This document shows, piece by piece, positions 1-9,100 of a stretch of 17,924 bases of DNA; the first letter of the stretch is position 1; every line of letters starts with the position of its first letter. Under the pieces are notes generated by a model that was not told where the DNA came from, did not search any database, and saw only the letters and a list, made by a program, of their open reading frames with translations. The stretch is from Saprospiraceae bacterium. GTDB taxonomy: Bacteria; Bacteroidota; Bacteroidia; Chitinophagales; Saprospiraceae. The translations under genes and the position numbers were made by a program. The DNA lies in contig JAJCYJ010000061.1 in NCBI GenBank assembly GCA_029262975.1, forward strand, positions 1 to 17,924, in the 5' to 3' direction.

Positions 1-1
1 G

Positions 2-964
2 GATTCACCTTACAAACTTATAGCGGCTGATATCAATAATAATAATTCAGTGTCAGCTGTAGATATGGTATTGCTCAGAAGATTGATTCTGGGTCACATT
101 ACAGAATTTCCTGACAACGACTCCTGGAGATTTATTGATAAAAATTTAAAATTTGATGATCCGAGGCATCCATGGCCTGTGGAATCAATAATAAACATTG
201 GTCAAATTGAATCAACAATTTCCCAAGATCTTCTTGCAATTAAGATAGGTGATTTGAATTCGTCCGCGATTGCGAATAGTGGATTCGCAGGTGCAAGAAG
301 TGAAGAATCTTTTACACTCACACAGCGCATTATCCGAGAAAGTGATCAAGTAACGGTCGAATTAATAGCGTCAAAAGATATAAATGCTCTTGGATACCAA
401 TTGGGGTTAGAATATAATCCGAAAAAATTCAAGTTTATTGGTGTGAGCAGTGACCATATAGGAATCGTTGATGAAATGATCCATGTTCACAATGGAGTGA
501 TTCGTATAGCAGTTGCGAATGCTCGTCCATATCTTTATCAAGAAGGTGCAAAATTATTTGAGGTTACGTTTGCCACTAATGGTCTTTCCGGATATTCAGA
601 TAAATTAATTGAATTACATCCGACTCCGACCTTTAATAATGAGCTATATAACGATCGACTTCATGCTTTTTCTATTGATATAGAACTGATTGAAGATAGA
701 AATGAAGTTATTTTATATCAAAATAGACCGAACCCTTTTAATCATCAGACATTCATTGATTTTGAAATACCTAAAGAAGAAGAAGTAACGTTTGAGTTGT
801 TTGACATTAATGGTTCGAGAGTTTATAGCCTAAAAGACAAATTTTTAAGTGGTAGACACCAGATTATCCTGAATCGAGAGGATATAGGATTAAATAAGGG
901 TATATACTACTATCAAATTCATACGCAACAGCGATCTTTGATCAGGAAAATGATAATTTTGTAG
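2..964 (+). CDS. T9SS type A surface protein with dockerin-like and cohesin-like modules (3' part only)
   Basis: The reading frame is open from the left edge, so the true start lies outside the window; the GTG at 50 is internal. The visible 320 residues start inside a dockerin-like repeat: YKLIAADINNNNSVSAVD is followed by a helix ending in RRLILG. The calcium loop is degenerate, with Asn where the usual DxNxDG loop has Asp. After a SWRF/HPWP linker comes a cohesin-like beta domain at about 101-235. The last 84 residues are a T9SS type A sorting domain with the PNPF motif, an FELFDINGSRVY strand and a terminal RKMIIL. The product should cross the outer membrane by T9SS and be anchored or released at the surface. 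The whole C-terminal half is paralogous to the end of the protein at 6148-10845. The enzymatic or binding part, if any, is upstream and unseen. Confidence 0.85.
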   Translation, partial: DSPYKLIAADINNNNSVSAVDMVLLRRLILGHITEFPDNDSWRFIDKNLKFDDPRHPWPVESIINIGQIESTISQDLLAIKIGDLNSSAIANSGFAGARSEESFTLTQRIIRESDQVTVELIASKDINALGYQLGLEYNPKKFKFIGVSSDHIGIVDEMIHVHNGVIRIAVANARPYLYQEGAKLFEVTFATNGLSGYSDKLIELHPTPTFNNELYNDRLHAFSIDIELIEDRNEVILYQNRPNPFNHQTFIDFEIPKEEEVTFELFDINGSRVYSLKDKFLSGRHQIILNREDIGLNKGIYYYQIHTQQRSLIRKMIIL

Positions 965-1028
965 TTTTAACACTACAGACACAGGACTTAAAGCTCAGGA
1001 TATAGAATTTACTCTAATATCCTTTCAG

Positions 1029-1057
1029 AAGGCTCTATTTGTGATAAATAGAGCCTT
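1029..1057 (+). terminator. Terminator hairpin after the first surface-protein gene
   Basis: A perfect 12-bp inverted repeat, AAGGCTCTATTT / AAATAGAGCCTT, encloses a 5-nt loop (GTGAT). It lies 65 bp downstream of the stop codon at 962-964. The T-run is short (the last two stem bases plus TT), so termination efficiency is uncertain. It separates the first gene from the cohesin-array gene. Confidence 0.7.
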
Positions 1058-1094
1058 TTGAGCACTAACCACTATGGGTTGATAAAAACATTAT

Positions 1095-1102
1095 TATTTT
1101 TG
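1095..1102 (+). promoter_or_regulatory. Possible Bacteroidota -7 box before the cohesin-array gene
   Basis: TATTTTTG matches the Bacteroidota -7 consensus TAnnTTTG and sits 24 nt before the ATG at 1127. The nearest TTG upstream (1079-1081) is only 13 nt away, too close for a normal -33 box. The area is T-rich, so a chance match is likely. Position between a terminator and a start codon is the main support. Confidence 0.28.
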
Positions 1103-1126
1103 CTTATTAATGGATAATTTCCGAAC

Positions 1127-4100
1127 ATGAATAAAGTCTTACTTACCCTACTTTTATCCTTTTCTATAATTTGGACCGGCCATTCGCAGATAGAATTTAC
1201 ATTTAGCTCAGATACCGTCAATATGTCTGGGAAGACTGTAGATGTGGATGTTACAGTCTCGGGGTTTGTTGAAATAATTTCGATGCAGTTATCACTTAAT
1301 TGGGATGCGTCGGTATTTGGTTTTAGCAGTATAGAAAATGTTACTACAGATTTAGCTGATTTTTCCTCGAGCAGTATTGGGACTCCAGATAATGCTGTGG
1401 TCCTTGAAGATGGAGAGATCACGCTATCCTGGAGTGGACCAGGCACCCAGCCGGTATCATTGCCTGATGGCACGAGGCTTTTCACAATACGACTTAATGG
1501 GGTGGGAGATTTATGTAGTAGTACGAAAGTTGTTTTATCTAATACGCCAAGAGATATTGAAATAGTTGATAACGATTTTAATATACTGGATGTCACAGGT
1601 GATGGGGGTAATATAAATATATACGACCCGACTTGTCCTGGAAATGGTAACGGTGGCATTTTAAGTCTTAATCTGGCAGATTTATCGGCTTCAGGGGGAA
1701 CAACCGTATGTATACCTGTTACAGCAGATAACTTTTCTGACATTTTAAGTTTTCAAACTGGTGTCTTTTGGGATCCTAATGTCTTGGAGTTCACAGAGAT
1801 TAAAGATGCCGGTCTGCAATCGGTAACTGCTAATGATCAAAATTCCCCTCAAGGCGAATTGAGTGTTGTTTGGTTAATTGATCAGAACTCAGTTACACTT
1901 GCTGATGGTGCTACACTTTTTGAGTTGTGTTTTAAAGTCGTTGGAAATACGGGTGAGACTTCTTCCGTCAATCTGGGGAACTTACAAAATTTTGAATTTG
2001 AAGTTTCGAATTCAAATGGTAAGATTAATGAGTTCGAATTAAATAATGCAATTTTCACAGTAGGCAGTAATGGCATGATGGATGGAGTCGGCTTATTAGC
2101 TCCTGATATTTTTACAAATAATAACGCGAGCGTTTGTATTCCTGTTTCAACAAGAAATTTTACGGAAATAGGAGCTTTTCAAGCAGGAATAAATTTTGAT
2201 CCTACCATTATTACCTATTCTAGTATTAACCAGGGGGCATTAACTGGTGTGGATGTGGGAAATGCAGCCAGTGATCAGGGAGATTTGAGAATATTGTGGC
2301 AAGCGGATTTTTCGACACCATCTGTAACTTTGCCCGATGACTCGGTTCTTTTCGAATTATGTTTTGATGTAATAGGAGCCGAAAGTTCGAAAAGCTCTGT
2401 TGGCTTTGTGAATCTACCTGATTTTGCAATAGAATTCTCGAGTGAAATAGGTTCAGCAGTTGATTTCTTTGTTCAGGATGGATCTATCACAGTCGGAATG
2501 GAGCCCGCAGGTTCAGATCTAAGCCTCACTGTTACCAACGAAACTGTGAATAGAGGACAGACGACATGTGTTGATATCACAGCCATTGGGTTCACGGATA
2601 TTCAGGGCATGGGATTTGCTTTGGAATGGGATGCTACTGTTGTCACATATGTGGAGCAGCGCAATTTTAATTTACCTAATTTAGGGAACTCTTCCTTCAG
2701 CATTTCTGGTAACGACAGGCTGCGTGTCTTATGGACACCTGTCGCGGAACAATCTGTACCTGATGGCACTTCGCTTTTTCAAGTATGCTTTCAAGCAGTA
2801 GATACTTGTGGCTCTGCAACGAGTACATCGGTCTCCTTCATTGCAGATAACACACCGATTGAAATAATAGGACCTAATAATCAAGTTCTTGATCCTCAAT
2901 TGAATAGTGGCACAATAACCATCGGAAATTGTGGATCAACGGGGGATCTTTCGATTAATATTATTAGCATAACACAACCGAGCTGCAATGGAAACACCAA
3001 TGGAGTGGTTAATGTGGATTTTTCAGACGCAACAGGTACAGTCATGTGCCTATGGAAAAGAGATTCTGATGGATCGACGCTTACAGAAAGTTGCAACTTA
3101 GTTGGGGTTATAGGAGATAGCTATACTTTAACTGCAAGTGATGAATCAGGAGATACGGCTTCAAGAACAGTTGTCTTAACTAATCCAGCAACTCTTAGTG
3201 TGCAGGGTACTGTTACAGATGGATCCTGTTCAACATCGGGCCAAATTTCGCTGACAGTCTCAGGTGGTACCTCAGCCAATGGCAGTTATACTTATCAATG
3301 GACTAATGAACTTCCGGCAACTGCAGTTGTATCAGAACTAGAATCGGGTACATATACAGTTACCGTCACAGACGATAATGGATGTACGAGTATTAATAAT
3401 TTTGAGGTGAATGACAGTTCATTCCCATTGGACCCTATGATTACTCCAGTTACAGATGTGGATTCACCTAATGGCATGATAGCACTCAACCCTGGAGTGG
3501 ATAGTCTCACCTATAACTGGTCTAACGGTGCAACTACACCGACCATATCAGAGTTATCTCCCGGCACATATGCTGTGACAATAACAGATATTGTAAATAA
3601 TTGCGAAACGGAGAAGTCATATGTGGTTGATTTTGGATTTGTTTCAGGCGAATCCCTTGTTGAAGGAGTAATAAGTAGATATAATGGATTTGGAGTGACT
3701 TGTAATGGGGTCTCGGACGGATCAATCGAAGGAGATATTTTAGGTGGATGTTCACAAGGACCTGTTACTATCTTATTGGATGGAAATGCGATCACACTTC
3801 CTGCAAGTAACCTGGCAGCTGGAGATCACGTATTGCGCATTGAGGATGCTTGTGGGAATACTTATGAAGAATCTTTTACGATCGAAGAGCCAGAAGCAAT
3901 TGCAAATAGTGATATTAATGTACTTACCTGCCCTTCAGTGGGAGGAAGTAACGGAATAGTAGAATTGGATCTTACAGGAGGTACAGGAGTATATAGTATA
4001 AGTTCGAGTCTTGGAATTCAAACTACAGGCACACGAATTGAAAACCTTCCATTTGGACCTTTTACCGTAGTTGTTCAGGATGAAAATGGATGTCAGGTAA

Positions 4101-4429
4101 TTTTTGAAAATCTCGAAATTCCTGAGGATTGTGGGCCCAATATTGGCCCAGGATGTGTAGGAAGGGCTATTATTTCACCGAATGGAGATAATGTAAATGA
4201 CTCTTTCGTTATAGGTTGTCTGGTAGACATGGGTAATCAGCCAAATAATCTTACGATTTATGATCGATGGGGAACCTTGGTTCTAGAATCCGCAAATTAT
4301 GGAAATGACTGGAATGGAACCGATATGTCGGGGGAACCACTTCCTGAGGGCGGATATATGTGGGTATTGACAACTGGTGGACCAGGATCGCGAGATATAT
4401 TTAGAGGGACTGTATCCATTTTAAGATAG
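1127..4429 (+). CDS. Large secreted protein: four tandem cohesin-like domains, SprB-like repeats, T9SS type B sorting domain
   Basis: The 1100-residue product starts with a short signal peptide (about 1-20, cleavage near GHS/Q). Four cohesin-like domains follow at about 22-167, 178-313, 320-457 and 463-600. Each has the pattern of an initial strand, a GF.(D/E)I..(M/F)Q....WD core, and a D(G/D)(T/A/S).LF.(L/I/V).(F/L) strand near its end. Residues 606-1000 hold about five SprB/PKD-like repeats, for example GTYTVTVTDDNGC and GTYAVTITD. The last 90 residues are a type B sorting domain (gliding-motility-associated C-terminal type): ISPNGDNVNDSF, IYDRWG, WNG and LPEGGYMW. The protein should be exported by T9SS and held at the cell surface. 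A PorP/SprF gene follows 44 bp downstream, the usual pairing for type B cargo. Ligands of the cohesin-like domains cannot be read from sequence; adhesin or scaffold are both possible. Confidence 0.88.
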   Translation: MNKVLLTLLLSFSIIWTGHSQIEFTFSSDTVNMSGKTVDVDVTVSGFVEIISMQLSLNWDASVFGFSSIENVTTDLADFSSSSIGTPDNAVVLEDGEITLSWSGPGTQPVSLPDGTRLFTIRLNGVGDLCSSTKVVLSNTPRDIEIVDNDFNILDVTGDGGNINIYDPTCPGNGNGGILSLNLADLSASGGTTVCIPVTADNFSDILSFQTGVFWDPNVLEFTEIKDAGLQSVTANDQNSPQGELSVVWLIDQNSVTLADGATLFELCFKVVGNTGETSSVNLGNLQNFEFEVSNSNGKINEFELNNAIFTVGSNGMMDGVGLLAPDIFTNNNASVCIPVSTRNFTEIGAFQAGINFDPTIITYSSINQGALTGVDVGNAASDQGDLRILWQADFSTPSVTLPDDSVLFELCFDVIGAESSKSSVGFVNLPDFAIEFSSEIGSAVDFFVQDGSITVGMEPAGSDLSLTVTNETVNRGQTTCVDITAIGFTDIQGMGFALEWDATVVTYVEQRNFNLPNLGNSSFSISGNDRLRVLWTPVAEQSVPDGTSLFQVCFQAVDTCGSATSTSVSFIADNTPIEIIGPNNQVLDPQLNSGTITIGNCGSTGDLSINIISITQPSCNGNTNGVVNVDFSDATGTVMCLWKRDSDGSTLTESCNLVGVIGDSYTLTASDESGDTASRTVVLTNPATLSVQGTVTDGSCSTSGQISLTVSGGTSANGSYTYQWTNELPATAVVSELESGTYTVTVTDDNGCTSINNFEVNDSSFPLDPMITPVTDVDSPNGMIALNPGVDSLTYNWSNGATTPTISELSPGTYAVTITDIVNNCETEKSYVVDFGFVSGESLVEGVISRYNGFGVTCNGVSDGSIEGDILGGCSQGPVTILLDGNAITLPASNLAAGDHVLRIEDACGNTYEESFTIEEPEAIANSDINVLTCPSVGGSNGIVELDLTGGTGVYSISSSLGIQTTGTRIENLPFGPFTVVVQDENGCQVIFENLEIPEDCGPNIGPGCVGRAIISPNGDNVNDSFVIGCLVDMGNQPNNLTIYDRWGTLVLESANYGNDWNGTDMSGEPLPEGGYMWVLTTGGPGSRDIFRGTVSILR

Positions 4430-4462
4430 AATAATTAGGCAAGACCTGAACGGAAATAATTG

Positions 4463-4469
4463 AAAGGAG
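4463..4469 (+). promoter_or_regulatory. Strong Shine-Dalgarno before the PorP/SprF gene
   Basis: AAAGGAG lies 4 nt before the ATG at 4474. This is unusual here, as most other starts in the window have no clear Shine-Dalgarno. It fixes the start and suggests efficient translation of the second gene of the pair. Confidence 0.6.
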
Positions 4470-4473
4470 TATT

Positions 4474-5400
4474 ATGAAGAATATATTTATAGGTATCCTA
4501 CTTGTCATGTTAGCTGCAAGTGCTCTTAATGGCCAAAGTCGGCTTTTTGGAGAAAGATCTGCTTTCACACAATACTATTTGACACCATTTATCATGCACC
4601 CCGGGGCTACTGGTCAAAATGATTATAGCCAAGTTGTTGGTATCTATCGCAATAGTTGGGCTTCCTTTCCTGGATCACCAAAGACTTTTGCTTTTGGTTA
4701 TGAGGGACCCATAGGAAATCGGATTGGCCTTGGCCTTTTAGGGATGAGCGACAGTTATGCTGCTTTTAATACTTCGAAGGGTCTATTAAGTTTGTCGTAT
4801 ACAATTACTTCCGAAAAGAATAAAATTGGATTTGGAATTTCTGGTGAATATATCCAACATAAATTGAGGAGTTCAGAATTGTTAAATCCGCTCGTAGATC
4901 AAGGTGACAGAGAAATTGTCAACAGGTTAGATGGATATTCATTCTTTGATGCAAGTATAGGAGTATACGGTCTGTATGATGGTAAGCTTTCCTATGGCAT
5001 TACATTGCCTTCAATCATAAGTCAACGCATAAGTGGTGATGGAGATCCTGTTGATACAGAGATTGGGTATATTGCTTCAGTTGGGTATCGATTTGAAGTT
5101 GAAGATAAGGACCTGGTCTTCGAACCATCAATCTATGTGAAGAAATTATTATATGTGCCACTACATGTAGATATAAATCTTAAAGCAGACTTTTTAAATG
5201 AACAATTAACGGCTGGATTAACAGGGTCTATTGGTGCAGAACAGCGTATTGGCTTTCTCATCGGCACTCAATTAAGCAATTTTGGATTTCATTATGCTTA
5301 TAATTTATCCGTTCATAAGTTTCAGCAGTATAATAATGGCTCACACGAATTGAGCTTAAAACTTAGACTGCAGCCATATTCAAGCCCGTCTGGGAATTAG
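4474..5400 (+). CDS. PorP/SprF family type IX secretion outer-membrane protein
   Basis: The 308-residue product has a signal peptide (about 1-20, ending ASALNGQ) and then the family's typical opening: FTQYYLTPFIMHPGATGQND, then YRNSWASFPGSPKTFAFGYEGP. The rest alternates short amphipathic strands and turns (GLGLLGMSDSYAAFN, GFGISGEYIQHKL, LSYGITLPSIIS, GFHYAYNLSVHK), as expected for an outer-membrane beta barrel of about 300 residues. In the known SprB/SprF and PorP cases, such proteins act with T9SS to deliver or retain a specific partner at the surface. The partner here is most likely the type B protein encoded 44 bp upstream, in what looks like a two-gene operon. The family call is firm; the partner is inferred from adjacency. 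Confidence 0.9.
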   Translation: MKNIFIGILLVMLAASALNGQSRLFGERSAFTQYYLTPFIMHPGATGQNDYSQVVGIYRNSWASFPGSPKTFAFGYEGPIGNRIGLGLLGMSDSYAAFNTSKGLLSLSYTITSEKNKIGFGISGEYIQHKLRSSELLNPLVDQGDREIVNRLDGYSFFDASIGVYGLYDGKLSYGITLPSIISQRISGDGDPVDTEIGYIASVGYRFEVEDKDLVFEPSIYVKKLLYVPLHVDINLKADFLNEQLTAGLTGSIGAEQRIGFLIGTQLSNFGFHYAYNLSVHKFQQYNNGSHELSLKLRLQPYSSPSGN

Positions 5401-5522
5401 AATTATTCTAAGCTCAAATATTACATCTAATACTTTTCTTAAGGGATAGGGCAATCGCCTATTATCCTCAATAATCAATAATATAGGGTGTTTGGTGATT
5501 CTATTTTCATGCTATGAAAATT

Positions 5523-5550
5523 GAAAATCTCCCATTTTCTTTATCTTTTT
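5523..5550 (+). terminator. Weak terminator candidate after the PorP/SprF gene
   Basis: A 6-bp stem GAAAAT / ATTTTC with loop CTCCC is followed directly by a T-rich run (TTTATCTTTTT). The stem is AT-rich and short, so it may be only a weak stop. It lies 122 bp beyond the stop codon of the PorP/SprF gene, and nothing stronger was seen between. Confidence 0.3.
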
Positions 5551-5644
5551 GAATAGTAGACGTCTTTTTTTAGAAAGAAATTCCCCTCTTTTTAGTATCA
5601 AGTTAATAAGACAGTTAAATTCACACTGATGATAAATGATGTGT

Positions 5645-5664
5645 CAAAGGGGCCCAAAGGGGTG
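5645..5664. repeat. Two tandem CAAAGGGG units
   Basis: CAAAGGGGCC is followed directly by CAAAGGGGTG, giving a 10-bp period, close to one helical turn, and then by CCAAAA. A 10-bp spaced G-rich direct repeat upstream of a candidate promoter could be a regulator site. It is short, so chance cannot be excluded. Confidence 0.35.
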
Positions 5665-5703
5665 CCAAAATACATATTAAAAAAAAAATATATATTTAAA
5701 ATA

Positions 5704-5752
5704 CCCCACATGTTAGAGATGACCGCACAGGTCAAATACTATATTTGTGGGG
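5704..5752. repeat. Nested inverted repeat
   Basis: Outer arms CCCCACA (5704-5710) and TGTGGGG (5746-5752) enclose an inner perfect hairpin, TGACC (5720-5724) / GGTCA (5730-5734), with loop GCACA. The right outer arm overlaps the candidate -7 box at 5740-5747. It could be an operator at the promoter, or a folded RNA if transcription begins further upstream. Confidence 0.55.
5740..5747 (+). promoter_or_regulatory. Candidate -7 box of the giant surface-protein gene
   Basis: TATATTTG is an exact match to TAnnTTTG. A -33-like TTAG lies at 5713-5716, 23 nt upstream, which matches TTTG at three of four bases at the edge of the usual spacing. Transcription would start near 5754 and give a leader of about 390 nt before the ATG at 6148. 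No other exact -7 match was noticed between 5401 and 6147. Confidence 0.4.
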
Positions 5753-5785
5753 ATGATGCGGAAGGTGTCATTCATTATTAAGGAA

Positions 5786-5801
5786 AAGATGATATCATCT
5801 T
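5786..5801. repeat. 16-bp perfect palindrome
   Basis: AAGATGATATCATCTT is perfectly symmetric over 16 bases, with no spacer. It lies about 30 bp beyond the predicted transcription start. Such a spacer-free palindrome is a better fit to a dimeric regulator's DNA site than to an RNA hairpin. Confidence 0.5.
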
Positions 5802-6147
5802 GGGCTGATTACGGCATTCTAAATGCCATTTAAGACGAAATCGTTCTGAGTGTTCAGAGCAAAAAAGTAATCCTCTCCAAGCAGATTCTCTATATCCATT
5901 TTAGTCTAAATTCTTGAGGAGTAATCCTCCCTGTCCGTCCGGGATTTGTTAGAAATAGCAAATAGGCGGTAGTCGGCTCAAATCCAGATGTGGATTTGTG
6001 GCTCTTTAGTTTATGGCTAAACGTAGTTATAATGTATTAATTCAGTTTAATACGATTTGAAGATCCTCGACGAAATCATTACTAATGGATCAGAGAATCA
6101 AACCGATTTATTTAACTCAAAAACTTTTAATAACTAAACTCAATCTC

Positions 6148-9100
6148 ATGAAAAGATCGAATTTTACTTTTCTGTTTCTTTTCGCTCTACTGAGTTTCGT
6201 CTCTCTAAATCTTGGTGCCCAAGCCACATCAAGCTCTTGTATCGACGAAGTAAATATTACTGTAGATGCGCAATGCGGATGGGTGGTCAATGAAGCGGTG
6301 CTGGGAGCTACCGGTCCTGCTATGATGGCCCAATCTGTTGTAATTAATGGGGTGCTTTTCCCCATGACGGGATCTGGTGCCGGATTTTCCGCTACCGGTT
6401 CTTTAAGCGATATCAATCTTTCTAACGGAGGAACCGCTCAGTACCGTCTATTCACAAATGGTGATGGTACAGGTCCAATGTTATGTTGGGGTGATATCAA
6501 TTATGAAATTAAAATGACTCCTCAGCCTGATACTATGAGGTGGGATGTCATGTGTAGCCAGCCGATTCCGAAACTTCCAAAGTTGGCGGATGTAGCTGCG
6601 GCTGCTAATGGTGCTTGTGGTGCTCCAGTAACTAATGTTAGTGAGTATACTTCAGTATCAGGAAATGCTTGTGATGGATTCGTTACAGAACGAAGAATCA
6701 CAGGTCTTGTTAATATTGATGGAACGAAGTCTCAGATTCTGCTAAGACTTGATTCTATTGTCGAGACGCCGCTTGATACAAGTATGGTGACTTGCCCAAT
6801 GGGAGGACCAGATTTCAATGATGCTCTTGAGCTATCTTGCGAACTCTTGGGAGACAAGTATCCTGATCCAGATGCAGTGTATGCTTATTACTTAGCGCTC
6901 TTTAAGAAGACGTATAGTACGACTATAGCAGAAAACCTTGCAACTCAAAAGGCTTACCCATATGTACGAAAAGGTACTGGTGTTGCAGTTGCTATAGATC
7001 AAATCACTGCGACTATAAATCAAACTATCGTTCCAACAAAAATTTTGTTAAATGGACTTTGGGTATTAGTTGATGTGGTAGTTAAGGATACTACTTATGA
7101 CACTACTTATGTTAGTAAAACATATCCTATTGCATTACCACTTCCTAAAGGAGTTACTTGTAACTTAAGTGTGAAGTGTACTGATATGCAGTTTGCAGGA
7201 TGTGCTGGTCCTGATTCTAAGATCATGCGTACATGGCAGATACTTGACTGGTGTAATGGCAGTATCAAGGAATGCATGCAGTGGATCGTAGTGAAGCCAG
7301 ATGCTCCATACTTTACTAAAGTACAGGGTAAAAAAGTTACTAAGAACAGCAATGGTTCTATAGACTTTTACACAATGTGGCCAGGTGGTATCATTGAAGT
7401 ACCTATTGCTCCTTGGACTTGTGCAGCTCAGTTACCATTGACAGCAATGGTTAATGGAAGTTGTGCTCCAGGCGTAAATATTTCATGGTCATCTACATTT
7501 GGTAATATTGGCTCAGATAATGTACTCAGAAACTTATGGTACGGAGAACAAGCTCATGTTACTGCGACGGCTACAAGTGATTGTGGTAGTCATGGAGAGT
7601 ATGTTAAGTTCCAGTTTTGGGTAGTACCTACTAATTGGATCAATCCTGTAGCAATAGCTGAAGATGAAGTTAATGTATCTCTCGTAGGAGATCCTACTGG
7701 TACTGTTTCAGATGATGGTATAGCTAAAGTTTTTGTGAACGCAATTGATGCTGGATCTCATAACGCAGGTTGTGGACCGGTAGAAACGTGCTTATTGTTG
7801 AAAGAAGAATTGGAAAACCCAATTTTAATTAACGGAAAGCCAGTATATGTTAACGGGAATCAGATTTATCATGCTGCAGGTTGTGGTTATGATGGTATTC
7901 TTAAAGGAGTTCCAGCAACGAAACTTCAAGAAGGACGTCCTGACTATCCATACTCAATATGTAAGGATTTTGTTAAGTTCTGTTGTTCAGATCTTGGGCC
8001 AAATCTTGTGGCACTAGTTGTAACTAATGATGCGGGACATTATTCTCACTCATGGAGTACGGTTAATGTAGAAGATAAGTCAAGAGCGTTATACTATTGT
8101 AGCCCAGGAGCTACCTTGGCTTGTGGTAAGAGTTATGATCCGTATAGTTTTGCACCTACCTTCCAGTCAGCTGTATGTACAGTGTCTAATCTTGAGTACA
8201 CAATTGCCGGTGATGCCGATGCATGTGGAAATGGTCAGGATGTAATTACTTGGACCCTTGATGGTCAGGTAATTTGTACTACTAAAATCAAGTTTAGCGG
8301 AACTAGTGCTTTTAACCCTTATGAAATTAAGTGGCCTAAGCATTACACAGGTGAAAAAGTAGATGGTCTGATTAGAGAGTGTGAACTTTGGTTAGATGCC
8401 AAGGGTAAGCCTGTTCTTGATAAAGATGGAAATGAGCAGTACAGAATCGTAGAATATGAAGGTTATGTATATATGGGAGCAGCATTTGATTGTGCTGAAG
8501 GTCCTGAAACTGGTCAGCCAGTATGGTGTGAAGCAGCTTGTGCTCTTGTAGGATCAAGTTTTGAGCCTCTTGAAGTAGAAGCAGCAGATGCATGTAAGAA
8601 GATTATCAGAAGATGGACAGTTATTGACTGGTGTACTTGGGATCCAAATACATCGAATACTGACGATGAAAATGATACTGCTTATGATCAATTCCAGGCT
8701 ATCGATGATGAATGGTTAGATGCTTACGATCCTGATCATTCAGGACAATGGTGGACTGATTACAGAGAAGCTTATGCTAATCCTCCAGTAAACTATCCAG
8801 ACGGTGGTTATGTAACTAAGTTGGAGTGTGACTGGTGCGATAAGCAAAATGCTAAAGCAGGACCAGTATATTTCCGTTATACAAGAGTAGATAAGGATGG
8901 TTACTATACTTATGATCAAGTGATCAAGGTAATAGATGAGACTGATCCAGTAATTGATGCTTCTGACTTAGTAACACTTTCTATTACTGAAGGCGCACAA
9001 GCTAAAGGTGATGATTATGATGATTGTCATACTAACAAAGACATCACTGCTACAGTAACAGATATGTGTGGAGACACTGACTTATCTGCAGACGGAGCAG

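Larger units (their letters stand above)
5401..6147. other. 747-bp gene-free region rich in inverted repeats, probable control region or long leader of the giant surface protein
   Basis: No convincing coding frame was seen. The contents in order are: a weak terminator-like hairpin at 5523-5539 followed by a T-rich run to 5550; two tandem CAAAGGGG units at 5645-5664 followed by an A/T-only tract; a nested inverted repeat at 5704-5752; a 16-bp palindrome at 5786-5801; and small hairpins at 5813-5827 (GGCATT/AATGCC), 5979-5998 (CAAATCCA/TGGATTTG), 6005-6021 (TTTAG/CTAAA) and 6034-6053 (GTATTAA/TTAATAC). The last hairpins lie in the roughly 390 nt between a candidate promoter at 5740 and the ATG at 6148, so they would sit in the 5' leader if that promoter is real. 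No match to a known riboswitch or tRNA was recognised. Confidence 0.6.

Noticed and set aside
1072..1743. A 223-codon open frame on the minus strand opposite the cohesin-array gene
   Set aside because: It lies fully antisense to a well-supported domain-containing frame, is rich in Ser/Thr/Pro as reverse reads of such repeats tend to be, and shows no recognisable domain.
5940..6060. Possible tRNA or known structured RNA (GGCTCAAATCC resembles a T-arm)
   Set aside because: No acceptor stem, anticodon arm or CCA end can be placed around it; the match is better explained by the 8-bp hairpin at 5979-5998.
6085..6147. Upstream in-frame ATG that would extend the giant surface protein by 21 residues
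   Set aside because: The extension would bury the clear signal peptide that begins at the ATG at 6148.
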